This document shows positions 1 to 9,781 of a stretch of 64,000 nucleotides of DNA, piece after piece. Origin of the DNA: Roseiarcus sp963822215 (GTDB lineage: Bacteria; Pseudomonadota; Alphaproteobacteria; Rhizobiales; Beijerinckiaceae). Each line of letters opens with the position of its first letter. Positions within the stretch are counted from its first letter, which is position 1. The notes under the pieces are model-generated. The model was not told the DNA's origin and searched no databases. It worked only from the letters and a program-made list of their open reading frames with translations. The stretch is taken from assembly GCA_963822215.1 (NCBI GenBank), contig CAWGGX010000014.1, positions 1 through 64,000 of the forward strand, in the 5' to 3' direction. A program made the translations under genes and the position numbers.

Positions 1-811
1 CCATTCCAGCGGGTGAGAGTCCCGCCGACACAAGGAGTCCAGTCCGTGTTGTAGTCATATCCAGCGGCGGGGCGGGCGACCAATCTGCCGGAAGCCTGGA
101 AGTAAAAGCCCTCTGGGGCCGGGAAGCCGGTTCGATCCGACAAAGGGGGGCGAGCAACCTGGCAGGCCGCAACGTAAGCAAACCGGGAAGCCTCGAAAGA
201 CGTGCCCCGCGTGAAGCGGATTGCGGGAACTTTGGGAGTGCCGAGCCGCTCAGATCTCGGCGAAGGCCATGTCGGCATCGAATACCTGGACGATAACGAT
301 GTTCGAACTCCCCGGGGTCATAGAGGACGGCATGCCAGGAAGGAATGGACAGCGAAAGCCCGGAACCGCTCGCGGGTCGCTTAGGCGCTCCCGTACAGCG
401 AAGGCGTTCCGTATAAGCCGCCGTGCGGCGAAGTCGGGACGTGCCCGCGAGTGGGGCGGATGGGGTCGATTAAGTGATGACGGATCGGGACAGAACAACC
501 CGGACCCGAGCGAGGACCCCTGGGGCGGAGGACTACCCAACCTCCCACGGCGGTGCATCGACGCGCAACCGTCCCGACACAGCGCGGGATTATCGGGATT
601 GCCAAGCGATGCGCGAAGGATGGACGCAAACCGAGCGGGAAGCGGCGTATGCCGGGAGCAGGCTTAAGCCGACCAGCGTCTCGGGAAGGCCCCATCTGAT
701 AGGCCAGCCTTCCAGCCGTACTGGGGAAAACCCGCCGTACGGAATGATAGGGGGGATCAAGGAAACGTCGGCATCATCCGAAGCCCGGTCCGCGCCTTGA
801 TCCTACCCGAC
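1..811 (+). mobile_element. ORF-less group II intron C, copy 1 (first 18 nt lie outside the window)
   Basis: This is a near-identical copy of the 829-nt elements at 13690-14518 and 16281-17109; comparison with them shows that 18 nt are cut off at the window edge. It has group II hallmarks: the early GTGAGAGTCCCGCC segment of domain I, a candidate EBS1 CAGATC (251-256) in the loop of a CCGAG/CTCGG hairpin, and a 34-nt domain-V-like hairpin at 713-746 with the AGC triad. A domain-VI-like hairpin with a bulged A at 805 follows, and the 3' end is GAC at 811. No reverse transcriptase is encoded. Small ORFs crossing it run through the ribozyme and are not credible genes. The copy is followed by a host domain VI, as the other two copies are. 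Group II identity is inferred from motifs, not from a covariance search. Confidence 0.75.
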
Positions 812-850
812 TGAGGGGTGGGGATGGCGACATCCCCACCTACTCGGCAC
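812..850 (+). ncRNA. Domain VI and 3' end of the host group II intron around C copy 1
   Basis: Directly after C comes a stem-loop pairing GGGGTGGGGAT with ATCCCCACC, with a bulged A at 842 (candidate branch point) and a 3' end near 850 (AC). It is positioned exactly like the domain VI of introns A and B after their C copies, but its sequence is different. The rest of this host intron lies to the left of the window. The flanking exon is an IS91-type transposase gene in antisense. Confidence 0.6.
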
Positions 851-1572
851 TTGATGCGCCTGAGCGGGGCGAGGAAGCGCTTGAACGCGGTCTTGTCGGC
901 GAGCCGGGCCTGCGCGTTGAAGAACGTCAACCGGCCGGCGTCGTGGGCGTCCGTGAGCATCGCCAGCATCCTGCCGCTGAACAGGCGGGCCAGCAGGTTG
1001 ACGTGCACGAGGAAGTTGGAGCGGGAAGCGACCCATCGCGACCCGTCGGGCGAGAGGCCGCCGCCGGGCACGATCATGTGCACGTGCGGATGATGGGTGA
1101 GGGTCGAGCCCCAGGTGTGCAGCACGGCGGTGACGCCGATCCTGGCGCCGAGGCGCCTGGGATTGGCGGCGATGGCGAGCGTCGTCTCGGCCGCCGCCTT
1201 CATCAGGAGGTCGTAGACCACGCGCTTGTTCTGCCAGGCGATGTCGCGCAGCTTGCCCGGCAGCGTGTAGACGACGTGAAAGTACGGAACGGGCAACAGT
1301 TCCGCTTCCCGGTCGGCCAGCCATCGGCGCGAGGCCGCGGCTTGGCACTTCGGACAATGTCTATCCCGGCACGAGTTGAAAGCGACGTGCGTATGGCCGC
1401 ACGCCGGGTTCTCGCAGCGCGCCACGTGGCCGCCGAGCGCCGCCGTGCGGCAGCGCTCGATGGCGCTCATTACCTTCAGCTGGTCGAGGCTCACGTGGCC
1501 GCGGTTGGCCTCGCGCCACGCGGGACCGTGCTCGCGGAGGATGTCCGCGAGCTCGAGAACGGGCCGAACCAT
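851..1572 (-). pseudogene. IS91-family (HUH, Y2) transposase, C-terminus lost to intron insertion
   Basis: The reading frame matches the IS91/IS801 transposase family, which mobilises single strands by rolling-circle-like transposition. A zinc-ribbon with four cysteines (about residues 52-77, ending CRDRHCPKC) is followed by the HUH motif HHPHVHMIVPGGG. The protein then runs normally to the PLRR segment at about residue 240, where the intron boundary is reached. The open frame continuing to 757 is intron sequence. The catalytic tyrosines, which lie further downstream in the family, are therefore missing here and would sit left of the window. The intron is in antisense to this gene, so splicing cannot restore the transposase mRNA. 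The start codon lies 11 nt after the recombinase stop, indicating one transcription unit. It is a typical recombinase plus IS91 transposase pair. Confidence 0.85.
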
Positions 1573-1583
1573 GATCGGCGGCG

Positions 1584-2498
1584 CTATCGCGCCGGCGGCT
1601 TCTTCCGCGTGGCCTGCCTGTGGCGCGGCGTGATCAGGCGCGCGATCGGGCTCTCGACCTTGGCGATCAGTCCCGTCGCCACGCGGGTGTAGCGCGCCGT
1701 CGTATCCAGCTTCTCGTGTCCGAGCAACGCCTGAATCAGACGAATATCCTTGCCGTCCTCGAGCAGGTGGGTCGCGAAGGAATGACGCAGCGAATGAAGG
1801 GAGACCGTCTTGCGCAGGCCCGCCGCTTTCGTCGCGTCCTTGAACAGCCGGCCGAACTGGCGCGTGGTCAGATGACCGAGGCGACCGGGAAAAAGCCAGC
1901 GCTGTTGTGGCGGGACGCCGGCGTCACGGCGTTTCGGCCGCGCCTTCCACCATTGTCGCAGCAGGTCGAGGATCTCGGGCGGAAGCATCACGTTTCGGTC
2001 CTTGCGGCCCTTCGCCTGCACGACGCGAATGATCATCTGGTCGCTGTCGATGTCGCACACCCGCAGCCGCGCCACCTCGCTGGCCCGCAGCCCGCAGCCA
2101 TACGCGACCGACAGCATCGCCCGCGCCTTGAGGCTCGTCGCCATGGTCAGGACGCGCCTGATCTCCTCGGGGCTCAGCACTGGCGGCAGCTTCTGCGGCT
2201 CCTTCATGTGCCAGATCTCCGCCGCCAGGTCGTGGCGGCGCAGCGTGACCCGGTACAGGAAGCGCACCCCGGTCACGATCCGGTTGCGGTTGCAGATGCT
2301 GGCGCCGCTCTCGACGAGGTGCAGCTGGAAGAGGCGCACCTCGTCGGCCGTCGCCGTGTCCGGCGAACGCCCGAGCCAGGCGGAGAACCGCTCGCAACTG
2401 GAGAGGTGGCCGCGTTGCGTGTGCGGGTCGAGCTTGCGCGCGGCCATGTCGTCGATCATACGCTGACGCAGCGGACTGACAGTGTCGGTCTTGCTCAT
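1584..2498 (-). CDS. Tyrosine recombinase/integrase of an IS91-like element
   Basis: This is a phage-integrase-family tyrosine recombinase of about 304 residues. An N-terminal SAM-like core-binding domain (about 10-95) precedes a catalytic domain that is complete: Arg in GLRASEVARL, Lys in the beta-hairpin, HSLRHSFATHLLE, then LLGHEKLDTTARYTRV with the nucleophile Tyr. An ATG at 2510 is also in frame, but the ATG at 2498 has a GGAG six bases upstream and is preferred. It probably cuts and rejoins ends of the IS91-type element together with the transposase that follows 11 nt later. The gene looks intact although its partner is broken. Confidence 0.85.
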   Translation of the reverse strand: MSKTDTVSPLRQRMIDDMAARKLDPHTQRGHLSSCERFSAWLGRSPDTATADEVRLFQLHLVESGASICNRNRIVTGVRFLYRVTLRRHDLAAEIWHMKEPQKLPPVLSPEEIRRVLTMATSLKARAMLSVAYGCGLRASEVARLRVCDIDSDQMIIRVVQAKGRKDRNVMLPPEILDLLRQWWKARPKRRDAGVPPQQRWLFPGRLGHLTTRQFGRLFKDATKAAGLRKTVSLHSLRHSFATHLLEDGKDIRLIQALLGHEKLDTTARYTRVATGLIAKVESPIARLITPRHRQATRKKPPAR

Positions 2499-2819
2499 GG
2501 AGAGCTCCATCCTGAGTGAGGGTCACAACACCTCGATTCTCAGGACGGAGCTCTCCGTCGCGCCATCGCGAATTCTATCCGCCTGCTACCCGGCCTCCCG
2601 GCTCACGCCACCCGCGCAGCGGGCCGGAGCGGAGCGACTTCGTGCCCTTTCCCAACGAGGACGTCTTCGGTTCGTAGGGAAATATCTCCTGGCGTCGCGA
2701 GTCCGGACGCCAAATTTCAGAGAGCTTTCACCGATTTTTCAGCGGTCTCTCCGGACATGAAACTGTCTCGCAAGGTTTGATGGCGCTCGACGGATGAGCC
2801 GCACCTAAGGACAACGCAA
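2499..2819. other. Non-coding stretch upstream of the recombinase
   Basis: About 320 bases without a convincing gene. It should contain the recombinase promoter and probably one end of the IS91-like element, which lacks inverted repeats by nature, so the boundary cannot be drawn. An AAGGA lies eight bases before the ATG at 2820. Confidence 0.4.
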
Positions 2820-3917
2820 ATGACAAGCTCGCCCTGGCACGGGGGATCAGACATACCAGCGCAGTTCGAAGCCACGGAGTCGGCGGAGATCGCTCCGGCC
2901 TCGCACGTCATCCGCGCCGAGGACTGCCCTTCGGCATTGGTGACCGACCCGCCCGTCTTGTCGCTGCAACCTTTTTTCTCTGTCGCGCCGCATTGGCGAC
3001 GCGACAACGGCCTCTACTTGAGCAGCGCTTCTTTGCGCGCTGCCCCTTTCTCTGGAATGCTGAGATGTCTTTGCGCCTCGCCGGCACGAACGGCAAGACA
3101 GCGGGCGTGTTTGCCGGATCCGGCCTTCAACAGAGCCTCGGCGTTCCCTGCACTGCTCGACTTTGTCGTAGACTATGCAAACCGATGCTCGGTGTTCGGC
3201 GTTCGCTACAAGCCATATTGGATCATGTCCGATGTCGCCACAATGTCGGCGCTTGTCTTTGCGTGGGCATTTTCCGTGCATTGTCCGGAAGTTTCCGCCC
3301 TCGGGTTGGGCCTGGGCATCCTGGGTGCCCTGCTGGCTCATAAGGTCGTCTTGGAAGCGAAGGCAGCTCTGGGTCGTGTGGCGGCGCGGTCGTTTCTTCA
3401 AGACTGCTTGCTGATTATCATTCCGACTTTCTTAGCTATCAATGTTGTCTGTAGGCAGCCTCTCAATTTAACGTTAGCGTTCGCAGGATTGTTGCTGCCG
3501 CTGTACGGAGGTCTTGCTCGCATTGGGTGCTTTCTCGGGGGATGTTGCTATGGAAAACCGCAACGATATGGGGTTCTCTATCCCTGGTGGATCTTTTTAA
3601 CACCTAACAATGGGTGCAGGAGGTATTCGCCTAGCCCCTGTCCTCAGGATCGTGTCTTTCCGATACAGCTCGTTGAAGCCGTCGCGCAACTAACACTGTT
3701 GGCAATACTCACGCTCCTAGTTTGGAAGGCGCCGCATTCGGTACCATACATTTTTCCTCTTTACCTTTTACTCTACGCAATTGTACGTTTCGTGCTGGAT
3801 TGCTATCGCACCACCAGCGCACGGCCGCGCTACGGGCGCTTTTCGGAAGCACAATTGCTATGTGCTTTGGTCGCGGTCATTACTTCCCTCACTGTTGCAT
3901 CCATGGTGGCGGCCTGA
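2820..3917 (+). CDS. Prolipoprotein diacylglyceryl transferase (Lgt)-like membrane protein
   Basis: The C-terminal two thirds is a multi-pass membrane protein of the Lgt superfamily. It has five to six hydrophobic segments from about residue 135 to the end, the cysteine-rich Lgt-like signature IGCFLGGCCYGKP (about 237-249), FPIQLVEA (about 280) and a final LYLLLYAIVRFVLD segment. The GCCYGKP variant belongs to Lgt-like proteins distinct from housekeeping Lgt, so transfer of diacylglycerol to lipoproteins is not assured. The first about 110 residues are basic, cysteine-containing and unlike Lgt. The start at 2820 has an AAGGA ribosome-binding site, but the true start could be internal (ATGs at 3057 or 3225). 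Base composition is somewhat lower in GC than the neighbours. It lies next to an IS91 element and may be acquired. Confidence 0.65.
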   Translation: MTSSPWHGGSDIPAQFEATESAEIAPASHVIRAEDCPSALVTDPPVLSLQPFFSVAPHWRRDNGLYLSSASLRAAPFSGMLRCLCASPARTARQRACLPDPAFNRASAFPALLDFVVDYANRCSVFGVRYKPYWIMSDVATMSALVFAWAFSVHCPEVSALGLGLGILGALLAHKVVLEAKAALGRVAARSFLQDCLLIIIPTFLAINVVCRQPLNLTLAFAGLLLPLYGGLARIGCFLGGCCYGKPQRYGVLYPWWIFLTPNNGCRRYSPSPCPQDRVFPIQLVEAVAQLTLLAILTLLVWKAPHSVPYIFPLYLLLYAIVRFVLDCYRTTSARPRYGRFSEAQLLCALVAVITSLTVASMVAA

Positions 3918-4499
3918 GAGCCGCCCGTTTGCGAGGAAACCCGGCGCAGCATCTCAATCAGCCAACGCGATCTAAACTCGAAGAGTGGTCGCCGCCTTGC
4001 CGAGAAAGGGGAAAGGTTCACAGGTTCGTCGAAATGCTCATAAACGGTGCCGTCCCCTGAAGCCTCGGCCACTGAAGCAGTCCTACAGCCCCCGCGGGCC
4101 TTCGACGTGAGCACGTCTGCCGGGCGGAACGCGGGCTTGGCGTAGACCCTCGGAAAGAGCTCGATCATCCACGCGTGGCAAAACTGTTATTTCCGGGCGT
4201 CCACCTAACCGCGTATCCCGGGTCGCGACGCAGAAGCTCTTTCGCCTGGGCCCGCGCCTCCTCTCGCATTCTCAGTTGTTATCCGCGCCAGCGTCTGGAA
4301 GACTGGCGCGATCAACGCCGGCGGCCAACACCGCCAAGCACCCGCCGAATGCCCGGTGCGCCGACGAGCGTCCGCGGCCGATCGACGCATTGTCAAACCA
4401 GGCAGGTCATCATAAAGGGCGGCAAGCGACTCCCGAAAGCCCGTTGAAATCTCGCCGAACTTCGCTGAGAAAGCGCCGTACCTCCAGGGATGACGGCCG
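3918..4499. other. Intergenic stretch, no gene supported
   Basis: About 580 bases between the Lgt-like gene and the regulator. Only short overlapping open frames without family resemblance are visible. It presumably includes the promoter of the regulator at 4500. Confidence 0.4.
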
Positions 4500-6089
4500 A
4501 TGAGCTCCGAACCAAGGGCAATCTATCGCTTCGACCGTTTCACGCTCGATCTCGTGCGCGGCGGTCTTTTCGCCGAGGACGGCTCACAAGTGGCCTTGCG
4601 CCCCAAATCATTCGATTTGCTGCGTTATATGGTCATCAATGCCGGGCGGCTCGTCGACCGCGACGAGCTGATGCAGGCGGTTTGGCCAAGTGTCTTCGTC
4701 ACCGAAGACAGTATCGCGCAATGCGTCAAGGACATCCGCCGCGCGCTCGGCGACCAGACCCAGCAGCTGTTGCGCACCGCGCAGCGGCGCGGCTATCTGC
4801 TCGATGTTACGGCGTCGGTCGTCGGCGGAGACGCCGCCGCCGCGCCACTGCCAGCCGTTGCCGCTGCGGCGGCGTCGTTGCCGCTGCCGACGGCGAACCG
4901 GCCGATGCTGGTGGTGCTCCCCTTCGAGAACCTCAGCGGCGATCTCGAACAGCAATATTTCGCCAGCGGTCTGACCGCCGATCTCGCCACCGACCTGACG
5001 CGGTTCGAGGAGCTCCACGTCGTCACCCCGCCGGACCTTGCCCAGAGTTCGGCAGCAATCCCGAAGGAGGCCAGCTACCTCGTCACCGGCAGCGTGCGCC
5101 GTGCCGAGGGGCGCATCCGCATCACGATCCGGCTCAACGACGCGCGCACCGGCATCAGTCTGTGGGCCGAGCGTTTCGACGGACCGCTTGGCGAATTGAT
5201 GGCGTTGCAGGAAGAACTGGTCGACCGCCTACCGGCGCATCTCGTGATTCAGATAGAGCGTGAGGCGACGCGCCGCTCGCGGCGTCGCCCGGCGGCCAGT
5301 CTCGACGCCTACGACCTTTGCCTGCAAGGCCGCGAACTGCAGCTGCGCGTCACCGAACCGGACACGCTCGCCGCCCGAGAACTATTCGACCGGGCCATCA
5401 AGCTCGATCCCGAATACGCAACAGCCTATGCTTGGCAGGCCTATACAGTGCAGCGCGGCTTCACTTGGCTGTGGGGCGAGCCGAAAGGGCGGGAGGCGGC
5501 GAAGCTCGCGCTGAGATTGGCCCGTCGGGCAGTCGAGCTCGAACCCGGATCGTCGCTGTGTCTCGGCCGGCTCGCCGTCATTCTAATGCTGAATCATGAA
5601 TGGGACGAGGCGCTTGAAACCGGGCGCGCCGCGGTCCAGGCAAATCCCTGCGCGGCGGAGAGCCGATATGACTACGGCGATGTTCTGGCGCATGCCGGCG
5701 ACCCGGCTGAGGCGGAGCGCGAAGTTCGCCTGGCGCACAGGCTCAACCCGTTTCGCCCGCCTCATTGGCGGGTGCCGCTGGCGCGGGCGCTGATCCGCAC
5801 TGGGAGGTGGGAGGAGGCGCTTGCGGAGCTGCGTTTCTGCAACGTCCGGATGCAGCAATACATACCTTGCCTGCAATCATTGGCTGCGGCCTCGGCGGAG
5901 CTCGGACATATCGAAGAAGCCCGAGCCGCCGTGGCTGCGATGTTGCACGAAAATCCCGGCCTGACCGTGCGCGACCTCCTCGAGCGGACATTCTTTCGTG
6001 ATCTTGCGATGCTCGAATACCACCGCCGCGGCTTCGTCGCCGGCGGCATGCCCGAGGGCGACACGCCCGTCACGCCGGCCTCTCCCTAA
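4500..6089 (+). CDS. CadC/OmpR-type winged-helix regulator with TolB-like and TPR domains
   Basis: The 529-residue protein starts with a trans_reg_C winged helix (about 8-102; ALRPKSFDLLRYMV, then RRGYLLDV). An Ala/Pro-rich linker leads to a TolB/adenylate-cyclase-associated segment (about 138-260; LVVLPFENLSGDLEQQYFA, LWAERFDG). Tetratricopeptide-like helices fill about 270-500. This is the common alphaproteobacterial one-component architecture in which the DNA-binding head is fused to a protein-interaction body. No transmembrane helix is evident, so it is likely cytoplasmic. Neither the signal sensed nor the target genes can be read from context, since the gene stands alone. Confidence 0.85.
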   Translation: MSSEPRAIYRFDRFTLDLVRGGLFAEDGSQVALRPKSFDLLRYMVINAGRLVDRDELMQAVWPSVFVTEDSIAQCVKDIRRALGDQTQQLLRTAQRRGYLLDVTASVVGGDAAAAPLPAVAAAAASLPLPTANRPMLVVLPFENLSGDLEQQYFASGLTADLATDLTRFEELHVVTPPDLAQSSAAIPKEASYLVTGSVRRAEGRIRITIRLNDARTGISLWAERFDGPLGELMALQEELVDRLPAHLVIQIEREATRRSRRRPAASLDAYDLCLQGRELQLRVTEPDTLAARELFDRAIKLDPEYATAYAWQAYTVQRGFTWLWGEPKGREAAKLALRLARRAVELEPGSSLCLGRLAVILMLNHEWDEALETGRAAVQANPCAAESRYDYGDVLAHAGDPAEAEREVRLAHRLNPFRPPHWRVPLARALIRTGRWEEALAELRFCNVRMQQYIPCLQSLAAASAELGHIEEARAAVAAMLHENPGLTVRDLLERTFFRDLAMLEYHRRGFVAGGMPEGDTPVTPASP

Positions 6090-6638
6090 CCCCGCGTTCG
6101 CGGTTGACCTATCGGCGGGGGGGTCGACTCGACGGCCGGCAGGTACGCCGCCGAAGAGGGAGAAATGTCGGCGATCCGCGGGTAGCGCATGCCGCGAATG
6201 ACCTTTCGGAGTATTCGGCCCTCGGGGTCGCCGATCGCGCGTCGAACCTCGCGCACGCATTGGGTGATGCTGTCCTCGAGCGCCTCGTAGAGGCTGGGGT
6301 TCTCCTCTTCGATGCCGATCTGCAGGGTTCCGACCTGCCTCCTAGCCTAGCAGGACGCTGCTGAAAAAGTCGGTCGGAAAGGCTTTGAAGTTTGCGCTGG
6401 GGCATGATTTCGCTGGCGTCGGCGAGGCGAATTTCTTGCCGGCCGAGACCCCGACGGTGCAAGATGGTTACGACGGGCCGGGGCGGACTCAGCTGGGACG
6501 AAGCGAGGCGCAATCCCCTGATGCTACCACCGCCGGCGACCTTCCTCCAGCGCCGACGTCCCGGGCTCGCGGGAGCGGGGAGGCGTGGACAGGCGGCCAC
6601 AAGTGACCCGTCCGCCCAGTTCGAGTGGAGCGGGCCAC
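6090..6638. other. Intergenic stretch, no gene supported
   Basis: About 550 bases downstream of the regulator; it ends at the convergent small secreted-protein gene. Only shadow frames are visible. Confidence 0.35.
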
Positions 6639-6983
6639 CTATTGCCAGCCGCCGTTTGGGAGAGGCCCATGATAGGGCGTGTCGCGGCAATGGCCCCAGG
6701 GGCCGCGCCAATAGCCTGGAGGGCAACCATTGTAGCTCCCCCCCCCATCCGGGGCCGGGGCCGGCCCACCTCCATCCCGCGCCGGAGTAACCCCATGCCG
6801 GGCCCGGGCCATGGCCCCATCTGTGGCACGCTCCGCCTGGCCCGCGATACCAGCCCGGACCGCAGCCCTGCGCCACGAGCGAAACCGATGTCCCGACGTC
6901 GAGCGGCGGAACCGTGAAGGCACCGGCCCCAGCGGAACGAGAACGAGCGCGGCGCCGACCAGCAGTTGTGCAATAGCTCTCAT
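6639..6983 (-). pseudogene. Small secreted GCG_CRPN-type Gly/Pro-rich protein, apparently frameshifted
   Basis: A good AAGGAG site precedes an ATG at 6983 that opens a signal peptide (MRAIAQLLVGAALVLVPLG). The typical continuation (GTSVSLVAQGCGPGWYRG) is in a second frame, reached by one missing G in a GGGG run. The typical C-terminus (NGCPPGYWRGPWGHCRDTPY, ending LPNGGWQ) is back in the first frame, after a run of nine G. Together they reconstruct a small exported protein of the kind common in Hyphomicrobiales, whose function is unknown. Two compensating shifts at G runs could be real decay or sequencing error. Confidence 0.55.
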
Positions 6984-7355
6984 GAACCTCTCCTTAGCTG
7001 CGCGGCCGCTCGGCCGCCAGTTGATTGGACTGTCCTGAATCGCGGGCCCCGCTATAAAAATCCGCGGCAGAAGCCGGTCCGCTTCCTCATGAGCGAGGGC
7101 CGACATACTCTGACTCGGCGTCCCGGCAGCTTGGGTTGGGGGCCGCGTGTCGGGAGCCGGCCCCAAAGTCCCCGAAAAAGTAAACTGTGATCAGAAGAGA
7201 GAGGGTGCACGCCACCAATACGTACTCCATGATTGTCGTGCGCCCGTTAAACGGTAAGGTTTCCATTTTTTCCTCCAGGATACGCGCCGTGGCGTCTCAA
7301 CCGAGCGCCTGAGCGCCGAGTGTTTGCCCAGCGCTGGATGCGCGGGGCCATGTCT
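6984..7355. other. Intergenic stretch, no gene supported
   Basis: About 370 bases; it must hold the promoter of the minus-strand small secreted-protein gene. Nothing else is recognisable. Confidence 0.35.
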
Positions 7356-9548
7356 TCAGTTGTCGTAAGCCGTCAAGCGGACCACTTCAGGGAGCGCGGG
7401 GGGACGGGCCTGGAAAGCCTGGCCAGCATGGCCGCGAAGCAAAGGGATAGCCGCGGCCCTGCATAACGAGGGCAGCGCGCTCCCCGCAGAGACCGCCCAC
7501 GCAACTGCCGCAGTTCCAGCGACGCCAAGGCAGAGAAGGACGAAGATCTCGACGACGGAGCTCACCGACTTGATCCAGACGCCGGAATATTCTAGTCCCA
7601 GCCCGACAAGCGCGAGATTGGCCGCGACGATCGAGCCGGCGATCATGGTCCTGAGCCGAAGCATGCGCCGCTTCTCGGTGCGCTCAGCGCCGGAATCGTC
7701 GGTCAGGCCCTTCGTGCCCCAGGTCACGTTGTGTACGTTGGCCAACGCGTATCCGTAGAGGACGAAGCTGATGAGCCGGTCGGTCAGGAAGTAGAGCGAC
7801 AAATGGCGCAGAGCGGCCCGGCGCTGTCCGGGCATGGAAGCTGCGACTACCCCGGCCATGAGGACGACGGGTGCGACCAGAAGGGCGGCCTGTTGGAGGG
7901 GATTCAAATAAAAGGCGAGTCCGAGAAGGGAAACGACCGCCAGGGTCGCGGCCGCGTCTCGCGCCAGGCACAGCCTCGATTGCCAGCGGGAAGTTCGATT
8001 GGCGAATGTCAGCCATGCGAGGCCTCCGACTGCGGCCAGCGCGCCGCCGACCGCAGCGGAGATCGGCGCACTTCTGGGATGGATCAGGCCGCCCGCTGCG
8101 GCAAGGAGCAGCAGCACAAGGAAGGCTGGGCTCATCACTTCCGACGCGGTCAGCAGCCCCTGCCAGAGCATCGCGCCGGCGAAGCGCGCTTTGTCGACCC
8201 CGCTCTTGTCCGGCCGCGCGAGATAGGCAGGTAAACGTCCCCAGAGCCAAAGGCGAACCGCGAGCGAACTGTTCTGCCAGCGTCGCCGCTGCCGGAGCAA
8301 CTCTCCGAACGTGTCGCAGGCGTCGGTCGTCGCCTGCGCAGCCGGGCAGTACCCGATGCGCCAGGACTTGTCCCGCGCGAGCACGATCTCGTTTCCGAAC
8401 ACCCGGTCCTCGGCCAAGAACATGACCCGCTCGAGCGGCGCGATCGCGTTGAGCCCGCGTAGATACGTATCCAGCGGCCGCTGGCCGCCAATCTCGGAGG
8501 AGGGCGCGCTCACCGCGCTCCAGCGAAAAACACAGAACTGACCCGGGATGACGCTCAAATAGCCCGAGGCCACCTCGGTCGGCCAGGTCACCGCCTTCTG
8601 CATGACGAAGTCCATGTACTGCCAGACGGAAAGCGTGCTGGCGGCGGCGCCTTGGGGAGTCGGGGTCAGGATGCGGCTGGCGGCGGCGGCGACGTCCGGC
8701 TCCTCCGCCATATACGCGACCAGCTTCGAGACCGCGTCGGCCTCGACCACTGTCCCGACATCGAGTTGATAGCAGAGGTCGGGGCCCAGCGAGGGGCAGA
8801 TCGACTGGAAAAAGAGGGCATGAGAATGGAGCTTTCCGCGATTCAAATTCTTCACGCAGATCGCAAAGCTCACTTCGCAACGGAATTGGCCGCCAGCCCC
8901 GAGCGTCGCCATAGTGTCGCCGGCGCGATGGCGCGAGAAATGGACGGTCTCGCCAAGCGCCAGAAACGATGACGCCGTGTCCATGAGGCCGGCGGACTGA
9001 AAGAACTGCAATATGTCCGCGTCGACGCGATCACGCCCATCGGCGATGATGACGATGCAGGATCTCGTCGCGGGCCCCTGGGTCGCATACTCTTGCGCCT
9101 CGATGCTTGCGATCAGCGCGGAGAGGCTGTTCTTGAGTTGGTCAAGAGGCTCGTTGTAGAGCGTCATGCAGAAGACGTTCTTAAATCCGCGCTCGATTGC
9201 CTCGCCGCTTTGGCCGAATCCGCCGTCGCTCAGGGCCAGGCGTGGTTCGTGATCAGCCACCAAAGAGGGAAGCGGCCCGGGAATCCGCAGCGGCGCGGCC
9301 CGGTCCAGAATCGATTCGCGCGTGGCCTCGATTTTGCGGCGCGAGGAAACGGGGGAAATGAAACGCTCGCCGGGGAGGCGTGCTCGGTGCCGCTGAGAGC
9401 TGGCCCGTGAGGTTCTTCGCCGCCCATCGAGGAGTGGCTTCCAGGCGGCTATGCGCCGAATACGCGGGCGCCGACGCGCCGGCTGGGCTGAATGCAAATC
9501 GATTGAATTCTGAACGGCCGACGGCCGCGTTGTCGTAACTTCGGACAT
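7356..9548 (-). CDS. GT2-family processive glycosyltransferase, chitin-synthase-like
   Basis: A membrane glycosyltransferase of about 730 residues. After a basic, low-complexity N-terminal 100 residues comes a GT2 core beginning FCMTLYNEP. Further on are CYQLDVGTVVE (nucleotide-sugar/metal region), FLAEDRVFGNEI (ED motif, catalytic base region) and LLRQRRRWQNSS. The last is the QRRRW-type motif of processive synthases such as chitin synthase, NodC and hyaluronan synthase. Several hydrophobic helices fill about 480-690. It likely polymerises a UDP-sugar and extrudes the chain across the inner membrane. The ATG at 9548 is chosen because AAGGAG lies eight bases upstream; a GTG at 9557 is also in frame. 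No polysaccharide genes adjoin it, so the product is unknown. Confidence 0.75.
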   Translation of the reverse strand: MSEVTTTRPSAVQNSIDLHSAQPARRRPRIRRIAAWKPLLDGRRRTSRASSQRHRARLPGERFISPVSSRRKIEATRESILDRAAPLRIPGPLPSLVADHEPRLALSDGGFGQSGEAIERGFKNVFCMTLYNEPLDQLKNSLSALIASIEAQEYATQGPATRSCIVIIADGRDRVDADILQFFQSAGLMDTASSFLALGETVHFSRHRAGDTMATLGAGGQFRCEVSFAICVKNLNRGKLHSHALFFQSICPSLGPDLCYQLDVGTVVEADAVSKLVAYMAEEPDVAAAASRILTPTPQGAAASTLSVWQYMDFVMQKAVTWPTEVASGYLSVIPGQFCVFRWSAVSAPSSEIGGQRPLDTYLRGLNAIAPLERVMFLAEDRVFGNEIVLARDKSWRIGYCPAAQATTDACDTFGELLRQRRRWQNSSLAVRLWLWGRLPAYLARPDKSGVDKARFAGAMLWQGLLTASEVMSPAFLVLLLLAAAGGLIHPRSAPISAAVGGALAAVGGLAWLTFANRTSRWQSRLCLARDAAATLAVVSLLGLAFYLNPLQQAALLVAPVVLMAGVVAASMPGQRRAALRHLSLYFLTDRLISFVLYGYALANVHNVTWGTKGLTDDSGAERTEKRRMLRLRTMIAGSIVAANLALVGLGLEYSGVWIKSVSSVVEIFVLLCLGVAGTAAVAWAVSAGSALPSLCRAAAIPLLRGHAGQAFQARPPALPEVVRLTAYDN

Positions 9549-9781
9549 GGGAAACACTCCTTTTGGTTACGCGCGGCGATATGCGCCTTCAGGGCGTTTC
9601 AAGTCCGGAGGGACGGCTGAGATTTCAGCGAAGGTCCTGTGAAGATGTTCTGAACGCGATGAAAGGAGACGAACGGGTTCCGAAAGTTCGCTGAGCTCCC
9701 ACTCCGACGTCCAACGCCGCCAAGGCTCAGCGGGAATTGACCATTCAACAAATGGGACGGCCGACCGGCGCTCGATGAGGA

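Noticed and set aside
202..800. Sets of small open frames (60, 102, 104, 108 and 148 codons) repeated in all three C copies
   Set aside because: They overlap each other on both strands and run through domain V; their identity between copies only reflects identity of the intron RNA sequence.
943..2519. Long plus-strand frames opposite the IS91 transposase and recombinase
   Set aside because: Arg/Ala/Gly-rich shadows of the minus-strand genes, without domain signatures.
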